A stretch of 64,000 nt of DNA from Edaphobacter sp. 4G125 (GCF_014274685.1 NZ_CP060393.1:2849501-2913500), one strand, 5' to 3'; positions 53,258 through 62,152 are shown, counted from the first letter of the stretch. The notes: a model not told the origin generated them from the letters alone. Numbers and translations: made by a program.

Positions 53258-54448
53258 GTGGGACCTAATCCGTTTATCGGCGTCATCTATCACTGGATCG
53301 GCGGTTTTGCCTCTGCCACAAACTTCATTCCCTTCCGCAGCATCAAGCGCTGGTCGTGGGAGATCTACTGGCTGATCCAGGGCTTCGCCGCGTGGATCGT
53401 CGCCCCCCTGGTGCTCGCCTTTATCTTCGTCCCCAATCTCTCCAGCATCCTGCACACCGCTTATCAGCAGGCCCCCTCCACCTTCTACTACACCATCCTC
53501 TGGGGAATCCTCTGGGGTATGGGCGGCCTCACCTTCGGGCTCGCCATCCGCTACCTCGGCTTCGCTCTTGGCTATGCCATCGCGCTCGGCCTCTGCACCG
53601 CCTTCGGAACCCTCATCCCCCCCATATACTCTGGCGAAATCACCAGCATCATGCATGAACGCTCCGGCCAGACCATCCTGCTCGGTGTCATCGTCTGCCT
53701 GATCGCAGTCGCCATCAATGGAATGGCTGGCGTCTCTAAAGAGCGCGAGATCTCCGAAGAAGACATGATCGAGGCCGGCGAGCGCGACTACTCCTTCGGC
53801 AAAGGACTCGCCGTTGCCATCTTCGCCGGCATCATGAGCTCCTTCTTCGCCTTCGGCCTCAAAGCAGGAGCGCCCATCGCCGTCATTGCGAAACAGCAGC
53901 TTCTCGCGCATCACCACCTCGATCTCTGGCAGAACCTTCCCGTTCTGATCGTCGTTCTCTGGGGCGGCTTCCTGACCAACTTTGTCTGGTCCGTCATCCT
54001 GATCTTCAAAAACGAATCCATCAAGCAGTTTGCGGGGCAGCCCGGATTGAATCCGATGCGGGCCACTCACGCCTCCGGCGATACCATGGTCGACTTCGAC
54101 CCTCTCGATCCCTCCACCTACGACCGTCTTTCGCCTCGCACCTTGCTTGCCAACTACTTCTTCGCGGCCCTGGCTGGAGTCATCTGGTATTTCCAGTTCT
54201 TTTTCTACTCTATGGGCCAGACCAAGATGGGCAAATACGACTTCTCCTCCTGGACCCTGCACATGGCCTCGATCATCATCTTCGCCACGCTCTGGGGAAT
54301 CGCTCTCAAGGAGTGGCGCGGAACCAGCCTGCGCACGAAAGCACTCGTTACTCTGGGTCTGGCTCTACTCGTCGGTTCCACTGTGATCGTTGGATACGGC
54401 AACTACCTGAAGACACTCGAAGCCCCAGCCACAGCTCTTCTTCGCTAG
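53258..54448 (+). CDS. rhaT: L-rhamnose/proton symporter
   Basis: 396 residues, ~10 helices, start GTG at 53258 with GGAG upstream. Homologous to E. coli RhaT: FIGVIYHWIGGFASATNFIPFRSIKRWSWEIYWLIQGFAAWIVAP matches the E. coli opening ([22 protein letters not shown]), and GILWGMGGLTFGLAIRYLGFALGYAIALGLCTAFGTLIPPI matches its second segment. A longer loop (REISEEDMIEAGERDYSFGKG) is conserved in many non-enteric members. It imports L-rhamnose with protons. The divergent lutABC could oxidise lactate formed from lactaldehyde during rhamnose breakdown, which would explain the pairing. No rhamnose isomerase or regulator is in the window. Confidence 0.93.
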   Translation: MGPNPFIGVIYHWIGGFASATNFIPFRSIKRWSWEIYWLIQGFAAWIVAPLVLAFIFVPNLSSILHTAYQQAPSTFYYTILWGILWGMGGLTFGLAIRYLGFALGYAIALGLCTAFGTLIPPIYSGEITSIMHERSGQTILLGVIVCLIAVAINGMAGVSKEREISEEDMIEAGERDYSFGKGLAVAIFAGIMSSFFAFGLKAGAPIAVIAKQQLLAHHHLDLWQNLPVLIVVLWGGFLTNFVWSVILIFKNESIKQFAGQPGLNPMRATHASGDTMVDFDPLDPSTYDRLSPRTLLANYFFAALAGVIWYFQFFFYSMGQTKMGKYDFSSWTLHMASIIIFATLWGIALKEWRGTSLRTKALVTLGLALLVGSTVIVGYGNYLKTLEAPATALLR

Positions 54449-54829
54449 GTTGTATCCACAATATAGCTTTGAAGGGGGACCGACTTGAGCCGGTCCGTAT
54501 TGGGGGCAAATTTATGTTTTCTTTTTCCACTCTTTGCCCGTTGGCGGCGAGTGGGGAAAAAATGAGCGGGCATCCTCATCTAGAAATCGCTTTTTTATGA
54601 AGTGTGATCCTGAGCATAGTGAAGTCGAAGGATCTGCGGCGCCGTCTCCATAAACTCCTCCCTGATGTGTCATTTCGACCGAAGTTGCGTAGCAACGAAG
54701 CGGAGAAATCCCCGCATTTTCACAGCTAAACAGCCTCCTTACCAGGCATTACAAAAGTCTTACACCCGTCTCGCTCTACTCCTGTTAGCTTCGAAATAGA
54801 AGTTCTAAAGAAGGAAGCGATCAGCAGAA
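54449..54829. other. Intergenic stretch with an acidobacterial repeat (54604-54720)
   Basis: No supported gene. 54604-54720 holds a repeat with two arms: GATCCTGAGCATAGTGAAGTCGAAGG at its left side and a CATTTCGACCGAAGTTGCGTAGCAACGAAGCGG segment with the small hairpin GTTGC-GTA-GCAAC (54684-54696) at its right. The 19-nt word GAAGTCGAAGGATCTGCGG (54621-54639) recurs at 58729-58747. Confidence 0.6.
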
Positions 54830-55825
54830 ATGAACTCTACATTGACACCTATCGAAGAGATATCCCAGACACCAGCCATTTCATCAGAACAGCCGGGGAT
54901 CTCCGCCGCTTCCCGCACCGCCCAGAAGGTTCGTGAAGACCTTCGTATGGGCCGGGAGTATCAGGAGGGGCGGATCAACTGGATCACCTCCATCGCAATG
55001 GGCATCTTCCACGTTGGAGCTATCGCTGCACTCTTCTTCTTCTCATGGACAAACCTTGCCGTCGCGGTCGTTATGTACTTCTTCGCCATCAACGTCGGCA
55101 TCGGAATGGCCTACCATCGCCTGCTGACGCATCGTGGCTATAAAACACCCAAGTGGGTTGAGTACTTCCTGACCACCTGCGGCACCATGGCTCTTGAGGG
55201 CGGACCAATCTTCTGGGTCGCCACCCATCGCGTTCATCATCAGAACTCCGATCACGAAGGCGACCCGCACACCCCGCATGACGGAACCTGGTGGGCGCAT
55301 GCCGGATGGATTCTCTCAGGCCGCGCTCTGCACTCCGAAACCGCGTTGCTTGGCCGCTATGCTCCAGACCTCACCCGCGACCCGGTCCATGTCTGGCTCT
55401 CGAAATACCACTGGCTCCCCCTCACCGTCGCCGGCTTCCTGCAGATCGCTCTTGGTGCCGCGCTCGCCGCTCCCGGCCATCGTCTCGTCGGAGCCATCGG
55501 CATGGTGCTCTGGGGAACCTTCCTCCGTGTCTCTCTTGGCCTGCACGCTACCTGGTTGGTCAACTCAGCCACTCACCTGTGGGGCAAGCGCCGCTTCGAA
55601 ACCCACGACGATTCCCGCAACAACTGGTGGGTCGCCCTCCTGACCGGCGGCGAAGGCTGGCACAACAACCACCATGCCCATCCCGTCAGCGCCCGCCACG
55701 GCCTCGCCTGGTACGAGTTCGACGTCAACTACTACGGTATCTGGCTGCTGGAAAAGGTCGGACTGGCCAAGAAAGTCCAGATCGCGAAGTTCGACCCGGC
55801 GAACCCCAAACCCGCCGGCATGTAG
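54830..55825 (+). CDS. Acyl-CoA/fatty acid delta-9-type desaturase
   Basis: 331-residue membrane di-iron enzyme. Hydrophobic segments at ~55-100 and ~190-235 (FHVGAIAALFFFSWTNLAVAVVMYFFAINVGIGMAYH). The three His boxes are complete: HRLLTHRGYK (HxxxxH), HRVHHQNSDHEGDPHTP (HxxHH), and HNNHHAHPVSARHGL (HxxHH). Members of this family insert a double bond in saturated acyl chains at the cytoplasmic face of the inner membrane, using oxygen and an electron donor, and help adjust membrane fluidity. The N-terminal ~45 residues are Ser/Thr-rich and poorly conserved. A stand-alone gene with its own terminator, preceded by a repeat-containing spacer. Confidence 0.93.
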   Translation: MNSTLTPIEEISQTPAISSEQPGISAASRTAQKVREDLRMGREYQEGRINWITSIAMGIFHVGAIAALFFFSWTNLAVAVVMYFFAINVGIGMAYHRLLTHRGYKTPKWVEYFLTTCGTMALEGGPIFWVATHRVHHQNSDHEGDPHTPHDGTWWAHAGWILSGRALHSETALLGRYAPDLTRDPVHVWLSKYHWLPLTVAGFLQIALGAALAAPGHRLVGAIGMVLWGTFLRVSLGLHATWLVNSATHLWGKRRFETHDDSRNNWWVALLTGGEGWHNNHHAHPVSARHGLAWYEFDVNYYGIWLLEKVGLAKKVQIAKFDPANPKPAGM

Positions 55826-55849
55826 CTTCGCTTCAACTTCCATTCATAA

Positions 55850-55885
55850 AAAGAGCGCAGACTGATTTCACGGTTTGCGCTCTTT
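55850..55885 (+). terminator. Terminator after the desaturase gene
   Basis: Stem AAAGAGCGCA (55850-55859) with TGCGCTCTTT (55876-55885), loop of 16 nt with some inner pairing, followed by GTATTGCTT. Located 24 bp past the stop. Confidence 0.8.
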
Positions 55886-56036
55886 GTATTGCTTCTATAA
55901 AACCTGTACTGTCGGATATATACTTTTCGTCCAAATTATGCATCCATTCGACATAGCAGGCTGAGAGGAGTATGTTCTTCCAGCGAAACGTTTTGGGTCC
56001 CATTTACATTGGATTTTCTGAGAAGAGAGGCGTCTC

Positions 56037-56804
56037 ATGATTCTGAAATTTAGGCTTCTGCCATTGATCTTTCTTTCCTTGCTTGCCTGTATGGTCGCGA
56101 TCAAACCGCAGGCTGCTCATGGCCAGACGATCTACTGCGCTTCCGATGATGGCGGACGTCACTATTGCAACGCCAACACTCGTGGCGGCGTTCAGCTCAC
56201 CAACCAGCGCAGCGGCTCCGCCTGCATTCAGGGGCGGACCTGGGGCTGGGACAACAACGGCATCTGGGTCGACAAAGGCTGCCGAGCCGAATTCACCACC
56301 AGGAATGGCAACGGCAATGGATGGGGCAACGGCGGTGGATGGGGCGGAAACAACGGCTCCGGACAGACCCTCTATTGCGCCTCCGATGATGGCGGACGTC
56401 ACTATTGCAACGCCAATACTCGTGGCGGTGTACGACTCACCAACCAGCGTAGTGGCTCCCCCTGCAACCAGGGACAGACTTGGGGTTGGGACAACAACGG
56501 CATCTGGGTCGACAAAGGCTGCCGAGCTGAATTCACTGTCGGGAACAGCAATGGCAATGGCTGGGGCAATGGCCATGGTAACGGTTGGGGGAACGGCGGA
56601 AGCGTCGGCCAAACCTTTACCTGCTCCTCCAACAACGGTGGCCGCAACTACTGCTCGATTCCCCGCGGAGTCAACCCCAACAACATCACTCTCTCGCGCC
56701 AGATCAGCGGTTCTGCCTGCAATCAGGGACAAACCTGGGGTGTAGATCGTCGCGGCCTCTGGGTCGACAAAGGTTGCCGGGCTGAGTTCCGTTCGAACTT
56801 CTAG
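56037..56804 (+). CDS. Secreted protein with three DUF3011 repeats
   Basis: 255 residues. Signal peptide ~1-29 (ILKFRLLPLIFLSLLACMVAIKPQAAHG). Three DUF3011 modules follow at ~30-87, ~110-167 and ~190-251: each has QT(I/L/F)YC, GRxYC, a RQ/NQRSGSxC core, QTWG and the closing GxWVDKGCRAEF, with four Cys that can form two disulfides. Linkers are Gly/Asn/Trp-rich (GNGNGWGNGGGWGG, GHGNGWGNGG). Repeats 1 and 2 are nearly identical in DNA as well (240-bp unit). DUF3011 proteins are exported and of unknown function, sometimes compared with lectins. Preceded by a leader of about 150 bp and followed by a strong terminator, so it is a single-gene unit. Confidence 0.9.
   Translation: MILKFRLLPLIFLSLLACMVAIKPQAAHGQTIYCASDDGGRHYCNANTRGGVQLTNQRSGSACIQGRTWGWDNNGIWVDKGCRAEFTTRNGNGNGWGNGGGWGGNNGSGQTLYCASDDGGRHYCNANTRGGVRLTNQRSGSPCNQGQTWGWDNNGIWVDKGCRAEFTVGNSNGNGWGNGHGNGWGNGGSVGQTFTCSSNNGGRNYCSIPRGVNPNNITLSRQISGSACNQGQTWGVDRRGLWVDKGCRAEFRSNF
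56124..56540 (+). repeat. Tandem 240-bp duplication within the DUF3011 gene
   Basis: 56124-56300 and 56364-56540 match almost base for base at an offset of exactly 240 bp (80 codons), including silent positions, which points to a recent duplication. The third DUF3011 module (from ~56604) is clearly more diverged. Confidence 0.85.
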
Positions 56805-56825
56805 ATCTCAACTCCTCCAGCACAA

Positions 56826-56852
56826 ACGGCCAGGATCATTCCTGGCCGTTTT
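56826..56852 (+). terminator. Terminator after the DUF3011 gene
   Basis: Perfect 10-bp stem ACGGCCAGGA / TCCTGGCCGT with a short loop, followed by TTTTC, 21 bp past the stop. Confidence 0.9.
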
Positions 56853-56916
56853 CATGTTCCACATCCTCAACTCCTCCTCCTAAAAAGAAACCCATATACT
56901 TCGCAAGAGAGCCGAA

Positions 56917-57843
56917 ATGAACTTTACCCGACGCCGAGGAACGATCGCCTTCTTCATCACGCTTGGCGCTCTCCTCGTCGGCCTTGCGATCACGCTCCAG
57001 ATCGGTTGGGTTGTCCTCAACGAACGCACCGTCGCGCTCGCGGTGCTTGGCATCATCCTCTTTGCTCTGCTTATCGCCGGTGTTGTACTCAATACCATCT
57101 TTCTGGTCCGTGAGATCCGTCGCAACGAACGTCAGGACTCCTTCCTCAACGCCGTCACCCACGAGCTCAAAACTCCCATCGCCAGCATCCGGCTCTATCT
57201 CGAGACCCTCCAGCGCCGATCCGTCGACGAAGCCCAGCGCCAGCAGTTCTACGTCAACATGCTTGCCGATTCCGACCGTCTCCTCGCCACCGTCGAACAG
57301 GTTCTCAAAGCCGGAGAACTTGGCCAGCGTCATCGACAACAAAACCGCACCCTCATCGATCTCGAGCCCCTCGTCGCCGAATGCGTCGCCATCACTCTGC
57401 AGCGACACCATCTCCCACCCGACGCCATCATCCTCGAACGAGTGCCCGGAGACGTCCGGCTTCGTGTCACGGGCATCCTCGAAGACCTCCGCACCGCCGT
57501 GCTCAACATCCTCGACAACGCCGTCAAATACTCCCCTGAAGGCGTGCTCATCCGCTGCTCTCTCTCCATCACTCACTACACCTGGGCCACGCTCCGCATT
57601 ACAGATACCGGCCTCGGCCTTCCTCCCAATCAACACAAACGCATCTTCCGCCGCTTCTATCGCGTCCCCGGCAAAACCATGCTTCGCATCAAGGGCACCG
57701 GCCTCGGACTCTTTCTCGTGCGAAATATCGTTCGTCAGCACGACGGGACCGTAGAGGCCGCCAGCCCGGGACTCAACCAGGGAACAACCATCACCCTTAC
57801 GCTTCCTCTCGCCACCAATCCTCCAGCCCCAAACAAGCCATAA
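56917..57843 (+). CDS. Two-component sensor histidine kinase
   Basis: 308 residues. Two transmembrane helices (~10-31 and ~40-63) with only about 9 residues between them, so there is practically no extracytoplasmic sensor; the signal may be sensed in the membrane or through a partner. HisKA domain at ~74-140 with the phospho-acceptor His82 in NAVTHELKTPIASIRLYLETL. The HATPase domain carries the N box LNILDNAVKYSPEG, G1 ITDTGLGLPP and G2 GTGLGLFLV. It phosphorylates the response regulator encoded 7 bp downstream. The preceding terminator at 56826 separates it from the DUF3011 gene. Confidence 0.95.
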   Translation: MNFTRRRGTIAFFITLGALLVGLAITLQIGWVVLNERTVALAVLGIILFALLIAGVVLNTIFLVREIRRNERQDSFLNAVTHELKTPIASIRLYLETLQRRSVDEAQRQQFYVNMLADSDRLLATVEQVLKAGELGQRHRQQNRTLIDLEPLVAECVAITLQRHHLPPDAIILERVPGDVRLRVTGILEDLRTAVLNILDNAVKYSPEGVLIRCSLSITHYTWATLRITDTGLGLPPNQHKRIFRRFYRVPGKTMLRIKGTGLGLFLVRNIVRQHDGTVEAASPGLNQGTTITLTLPLATNPPAPNKP

Positions 57844-57850
57844 TAAAGAC

Positions 57851-58594
57851 ATGGCCGCCGAAGACCCTCCGCCTCTTATCGTCCTGGTTGAAGACGAAGA
57901 GCATCTCGCTCAAGGACTGTTGTTCAACCTTCAGGCCGAGGGCTACCGCACCCATCACGAATCCGATGGCGACAGCGCCTTAGAGTACCTTCTCAACACC
58001 GCCGAGCCCATTGCCGCCATCGTGCTCGACTGTATGCTTCCCGGAAAAGATGGCTTTGAAATCGTCCGCGCGCTCCGCGAAGCCCAGCGCTATACCCCAG
58101 TACTCATGCTGACGGCCCGCTCGAGCTCCAGCGATATTCTTCAGGGGCTCGAAGCCGGGGCCGACGACTACCTCGCCAAACCGTTCGACCTCAGTATCCT
58201 TCTTGTCCGCCTCAAATCGCTCCTCCGCCGCACTGCATGGCAGAGAAATCCTCAGATCGAAACCACGGAACAACCCGAGGCATCCTCCACCTATTGTTTC
58301 AATCACCGCACCATCCGCTTCGACGCGCTTGAGCTGGTCGCTCCCAACCGCATGACCCAGCTCACTCTGATGGAGGCAGACCTCCTGCGTTACCTCACCG
58401 AACGCGAAGGCCAGATCGTCTCGCGCAAAGAAATTCTCGAGCAGGTCTGGCGCGTCCACGAAGATACCGACACTCGAGCCATCGATAATTTCATCGTCCG
58501 CCTCCGCAGATATATCGAAGATGATCCCGCGCATCCTCAGCATCTCCTCACGGTGCGAGGGGTGGGTTATCGCTTTATCGCCAACCCTGCCTGA
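57851..58594 (+). CDS. OmpR/PhoB-family response regulator
   Basis: 247 residues. Receiver domain ~8-122 with acidic pocket VEDEE, phospho-acceptor Asp60 in AAIVLDCMLPGKDGFE, switch Thr in VLMLTARSS, and Lys in DDYLAKPFDL. The C-terminal winged helix ~145-245 has LTLMEADLLRYLTEREGQIVSRKEILEQVWRVHEDTDTRAIDNFIVRLRRYIEDDPAHPQHLLTVRGVGYRF, the OmpR-type DNA-binding signature. Partner of the kinase just upstream (7-bp gap, same operon). Target genes cannot be named from the window. Confidence 0.95.
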   Translation: MAAEDPPPLIVLVEDEEHLAQGLLFNLQAEGYRTHHESDGDSALEYLLNTAEPIAAIVLDCMLPGKDGFEIVRALREAQRYTPVLMLTARSSSSDILQGLEAGADDYLAKPFDLSILLVRLKSLLRRTAWQRNPQIETTEQPEASSTYCFNHRTIRFDALELVAPNRMTQLTLMEADLLRYLTEREGQIVSRKEILEQVWRVHEDTDTRAIDNFIVRLRRYIEDDPAHPQHLLTVRGVGYRFIANPA

Positions 58595-58870
58595 TCCTTC
58601 TCAGCATTTCGACATATCCCGTCATTCTGAGCGCAACGAAGAACCCCTGTATTTGGGAGACCGCTGGTTTTCCGTTCAATCACGAAGTGCCATCCAGAGC
58701 GGAGCAACTTGCGCATTCTGCAAGTTACGAAGTCGAAGGATCTGCGGTTCCATCATGCAATATATGGAGAACACACGAACGCAATCATTTCGTCACAAAA
58801 TCCCTCCTCCCCTATTGCCATCCCATAGAAGCTCATGCCACACTCCTATTGCATAACAATAGGAGATCGA
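58595..58870. repeat. Intergenic repeat of the GAAGTCGAAGGATCTGCGG family
   Basis: 58619-58752: starts CGTCATTCTGAGCGCAACGAAGAACCCC, includes the hairpin AACTTGC-GCATTCT-GCAAGTT (about 58706-58726), and ends with the same 19-nt word as at 54621-54639. The inner part differs from that copy, so they are relatives rather than duplicates. No gene is supported in this spacer. Confidence 0.65.
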
Positions 58871-59212
58871 ATGGGCGATAAAACCGATGTCTGGCAGGGC
58901 ACTCTGGCCCTCATGATCCTCAAAACACTCGAAACCATGGGACCGCTTCACGGTTACGGCATCGCTCGCCGCATCGAGCAGACCAGCGGAGATCTCCTCG
59001 CGCTCAACTACGGCACTCTCTATCCCGCCCTTCTTCGTCTCGAGCAAGAGGGAGCCATCATCTCAGAGTGGGGCTTCTCCGAAAACAACCGCAAGGCAAA
59101 GTTTTACTCACTTACCCGCGTTGGCCACAAACTCCTGAGCAAAGAAGCCCGCTCCTGGGAGCAGACCACCGCCATCCTCGCTCGCTTCCTCACACCTTCG
59201 GAGGAAGCATGA
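58871..59212 (+). CDS. PadR-family transcriptional regulator
   Basis: 113 residues from the ATG at 58871, with AGGAG 5 nt upstream. Short PadR type, with an N-terminal winged helix: GTLALMILKTLETMGPLHGYGIARRIEQTSGDLLALNYGTLYPALLRLEQEGAIISEWGFSENNRKAKFYSLTRVGHKLL, then a terminal dimerisation helix. Such regulators usually repress their neighbour until a ligand or stress signal appears. The stop overlaps the start of the permease gene by 4 bp (ATGA at 59209-59212), the characteristic PadR-ADOP pairing of Acidobacteria. Confidence 0.94.
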   Translation: MGDKTDVWQGTLALMILKTLETMGPLHGYGIARRIEQTSGDLLALNYGTLYPALLRLEQEGAIISEWGFSENNRKAKFYSLTRVGHKLLSKEARSWEQTTAILARFLTPSEEA

Positions 59213-61857
59213 GACGCATCCGTGTATGGCTCCTCAAAATCTTGGGCATTGTCCCCAAACAGACCCACGAGCAGGACTTCTCTTCTGAGCTTGAAAGCCA
59301 CCTTCAACTCCACATTGACGATAATCTCCGCTCCGGCATGAGTCCCGAGGAGGCCCGCCGTAACGCCATCCTCAGGCTCGGTGGCGTCGAGCACACCAAG
59401 CAGGCTCACCGCGAAGGCCGGACCATCCCCTTCCTTGAAACATTACTTCAGGACATCCGTTACGCTCTTCGCCAGCTGCGCCGCAACCCCGGCTTCACTA
59501 TTACTGCCATCATCATGCTCGCCCTCGGCATTGGAGCCAGCGTCGCCATCTTTAGCTTCGTCGATGCTGCGCTGATCCAACCGTTACCCTATGCCAATCC
59601 CACACGTCTTGTGGATGTTGCCGAGCACGGTGCCTCGTTCTCGCGCTCCAATCTCTCTTATCTCGACTACGTTGATTGGAAACGCTCGAATAAAGTCTTC
59701 TCCTCTCTCGATGCCTATACTGGCTCCGGTTACCTCCTCAAAACACCCTCCGGCACCGAACCCGTTCCCGCTGCACGCGTAAGCGATGGCTTCTTCCGCA
59801 CCCTTGGCGTTCACCCGATCCTCGGCCGCGATTTCTATTCCGGCGAGGACCAACCGAACGCCCCGGCTACCGTCATCCTCACCTATGGAGCTTGGCAGCA
59901 GCGCTTCGGAGGACGCAAAGACGTCATCAATCAAATCGTCACACTGGATGGAACCCCGACAATCATCATTGGTGTCCTTCCCGAAAACTTTCAATTCGCC
60001 CCTCGCGGTCGTGCTGAGTTGTGGACCACGCTCCACCAACTCAGTAACTGTGAAAAACGACGTACCTGTCACAACCTCTTCGGCATCGCTCGCTTGAAAG
60101 ATGGTGTCTCTTTTGAGACTGCACAAACTGAAATGGCCGCCATCGCAAAGCAGCTCGAAATTCAGTACCCCGGGTCCAACCGCGACCAGGGCGCACATAT
60201 CGGGCCGCTCTCTGAGCTCATCGTTGGAGAGATCCGTCCTATCCTGCTCGTTCTTCTCACTGGGGCCTGCCTCCTGCTGCTCATCGCCTGCGTCAACGTC
60301 TCCAGCCTTCTTCTCGTTCGCTCTGAAAGCCGACGCCGCGAGTTCGCTGTTCGTAGTGCCCTCGGGGCCTCTCCCGCACGCCTCGTCCGCCAATTCATAA
60401 CCGAAGGCCTCATCCTCGTCACCGCCGGAACTCTCTCCGGGCTTGCCGTAGGAGCTATTGCCATGCGGTTCATGTTGAGCCTTATCTCGAAAGACATGCT
60501 CTCCAGCATGCCCTACCTCAATCACCTCGCCATGAGTCCCCGCGTACTTGGCTTCACAATGGTCATCTCATTTCTCGCTGCGACCGTCTTCTCGCTCACA
60601 CCTGTGCTGCGACTTCCAACTGCGTCCATGCGTGAGGCACTTAATGAAGGAGATCGCGGCTCCGTCGGGGCTCTCTGGCGTCGCATGGGAGCTAACCTCG
60701 TCGTTCTGGAACTCACCGTCGCCGTCGTTCTCTTGGTCGCCGCCGGGCTCCTGGGAAAGAGCTTCTATCGACTGCTCCACGTTGATCTCGCCTTCGACCC
60801 TTCAAACCTCGCCACCGTAATCGTCGAACTTCCCGAACAGACCTACAACAAGAACGAAACCATCAAGGCCATCACCCACAAGATCACAGATCGAGTCGCT
60901 GCCCTGCCCAGTGTTACCTCCGTGGGAACGACCAGCGAGCTTCCAGCCACTTATAACGGCAATACCAATTGGATTCGCATCGTCGGCCACCCTTTCCACG
61001 GCGAACACAACGAAGTCAACTCCCGCCAGGTTAGCTCCGGCTTCTTCAACACCATCCGTGCTAGTCTCATCCGCGGTCGGCTCATCACGGACCAAGACGA
61101 CAGCACCCGTTCCAGGGTCTCTGTCATCAACAAAGCCTTCGCGGATAAATACTTTTCTGGAGAAGATCCCATCGGGAAAAAATACGGTGATGGTGATCTG
61201 AAGCCCGACTCCATGCGCGAGATTGTTGGTATCGTCGATAACATCCGCGAGAGCAGCCTTGAGGAAGACATCTGGCCCGCGGAGTACACCCCAGCCAGCC
61301 AGGAAGCCGACTCGGAACTTATACTCATCGTTCGCACCTCAGGCGATGACAAATCTCTACTCCCTACCCTGAGCGCTGCCATCCACCAAATTGACCCTGG
61401 CATCGGCACAACCAATGAGCAAACCATGCTTCAACACATCAACAACTCCCAAACTGCATATCTCCATCGCTCCGCAGCCTGGATAGTCGGAGGCTTCGCT
61501 GCGCTCGCTCTTCTCCTTGGAGTCATCGGCCTTTATGGAGTCATTGCCTACTCCGTCAGCCAGCGCACCAGAGAAATCGGAGTCCGCATGGCCCTCGGAG
61601 CGGCCCGCGGCTCCGTCTACCAGCTCATCCTCAAAGAAGCGGGCCGACTAACCATCCTCGGAATCGCCGCAGGCATCTTCTGCTCCATCGCCTCCGCCGC
61701 GTTCCTCCGCAAACTCCTCTTTGGAGTCCGTTCCTGGGATCTGGCGACCCTTGCAACCGTAGTACTTCTCCTCAGCCTCGCCACCTTACTGGCCAGCTTC
61801 ATACCGGCCCGCCGCGCCGCCTCCATCAATCCCGTCGAGGCCCTCCGCGCCGAATAG
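59209..61857 (+). CDS. ADOP-type (acidobacterial duplicated orphan permease) MacB/FtsX-like protein
   Basis: 882 residues. An N-terminal cytoplasmic stretch ~1-75 (QDFSSELESHLQLHIDDNLRSGMSPEEARRNAILRLGG) is typical of this group. Then two copies of the MacB periplasmic core plus FtsX permease unit: first TM at GFTITAIIMLALGIGASVAIFSFVDAAL (~95), three helices at ~345-480 (LLVLLTGACLLLLIACVNVSSLLLVRSESRRREFAVRSALGA), then a second TM at VVLELTVAVVLLVAAGLLGKSFY and the terminal three helices (GGFAALALLLGVIGLYGVIAYSVSQRTREIGVRMALGAARG). No ATPase gene is next to it, hence 'orphan'. The role is probably mechanotransmission or export of a small molecule. Coupled to PadR. Confidence 0.92.
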   Translation: MRRIRVWLLKILGIVPKQTHEQDFSSELESHLQLHIDDNLRSGMSPEEARRNAILRLGGVEHTKQAHREGRTIPFLETLLQDIRYALRQLRRNPGFTITAIIMLALGIGASVAIFSFVDAALIQPLPYANPTRLVDVAEHGASFSRSNLSYLDYVDWKRSNKVFSSLDAYTGSGYLLKTPSGTEPVPAARVSDGFFRTLGVHPILGRDFYSGEDQPNAPATVILTYGAWQQRFGGRKDVINQIVTLDGTPTIIIGVLPENFQFAPRGRAELWTTLHQLSNCEKRRTCHNLFGIARLKDGVSFETAQTEMAAIAKQLEIQYPGSNRDQGAHIGPLSELIVGEIRPILLVLLTGACLLLLIACVNVSSLLLVRSESRRREFAVRSALGASPARLVRQFITEGLILVTAGTLSGLAVGAIAMRFMLSLISKDMLSSMPYLNHLAMSPRVLGFTMVISFLAATVFSLTPVLRLPTASMREALNEGDRGSVGALWRRMGANLVVLELTVAVVLLVAAGLLGKSFYRLLHVDLAFDPSNLATVIVELPEQTYNKNETIKAITHKITDRVAALPSVTSVGTTSELPATYNGNTNWIRIVGHPFHGEHNEVNSRQVSSGFFNTIRASLIRGRLITDQDDSTRSRVSVINKAFADKYFSGEDPIGKKYGDGDLKPDSMREIVGIVDNIRESSLEEDIWPAEYTPASQEADSELILIVRTSGDDKSLLPTLSAAIHQIDPGIGTTNEQTMLQHINNSQTAYLHRSAAWIVGGFAALALLLGVIGLYGVIAYSVSQRTREIGVRMALGAARGSVYQLILKEAGRLTILGIAAGIFCSIASAAFLRKLLFGVRSWDLATLATVVLLLSLATLLASFIPARRAASINPVEALRAE

Positions 61858-61860
61858 CCA

Positions 61861-62095
61861 ACAATGAACACCACTTCGGGTGCCCCATCTTCGGCTTGGG
61901 ACGACTCCAGTCGTCACAAGACTAAGGTGGGTGCTGCGGGTACGGGTGCCCCATACCTGGCAGCTTGATCGCCAGATGTGGGACATTCGCGCGTCAGCGC
62001 GAACGCCTTGCTTAACACGGCTTTAGCCGTGCCGTAAATAGTATCGAGAAAGGGGCTTTAGCCCCTGATGCCCTTCTTCAAACTTTCCCGCTACT
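61861..62095. repeat. Intergenic hairpin cluster (repeat-type)
   Basis: Several short perfect hairpins in a row: ACGACT-CCA-GTCGT (~61901), CGCG-CGTCAG-CGCG (~61990), CACGGCT-TTA-GCCGTG (~62016) and GGGGCT-TTA-GCCCC (~62052). The last two share the XGGCT-TTA-GCC pattern and resemble mobile-type intergenic repeats of Acidobacteriota. No gene is supported here. Confidence 0.5.
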
Positions 62096-62152
62096 TAAAG
62101 CGAAGCATCCTCGATTGAAGCCCCTCCGCAACCGATTTCCACCGTCCCCCTC

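Noticed and set aside
53099..54262. 387-codon frame on the minus strand across rhaT
   Set aside because: Antisense to a clear RhaT; very Asp/Glu/Gly-rich composition typical of the complement of a GC-rich gene; no ribosome site or family match.
56004..56732. 242-codon minus-strand frame of Ala/Val-rich repeats
   Set aside because: The repetitive look comes from the tandem DUF3011 repeats on the plus strand.
56836..57852. 338-codon frame on the minus strand across the histidine kinase
   Set aside because: Mirror of a complete kinase with all boxes; composition is that of an antisense frame.
59584..60525. 313-codon frame on the minus strand within the ADOP permease
   Set aside because: Lies wholly opposite a well-supported permease; no start signal or known motif.
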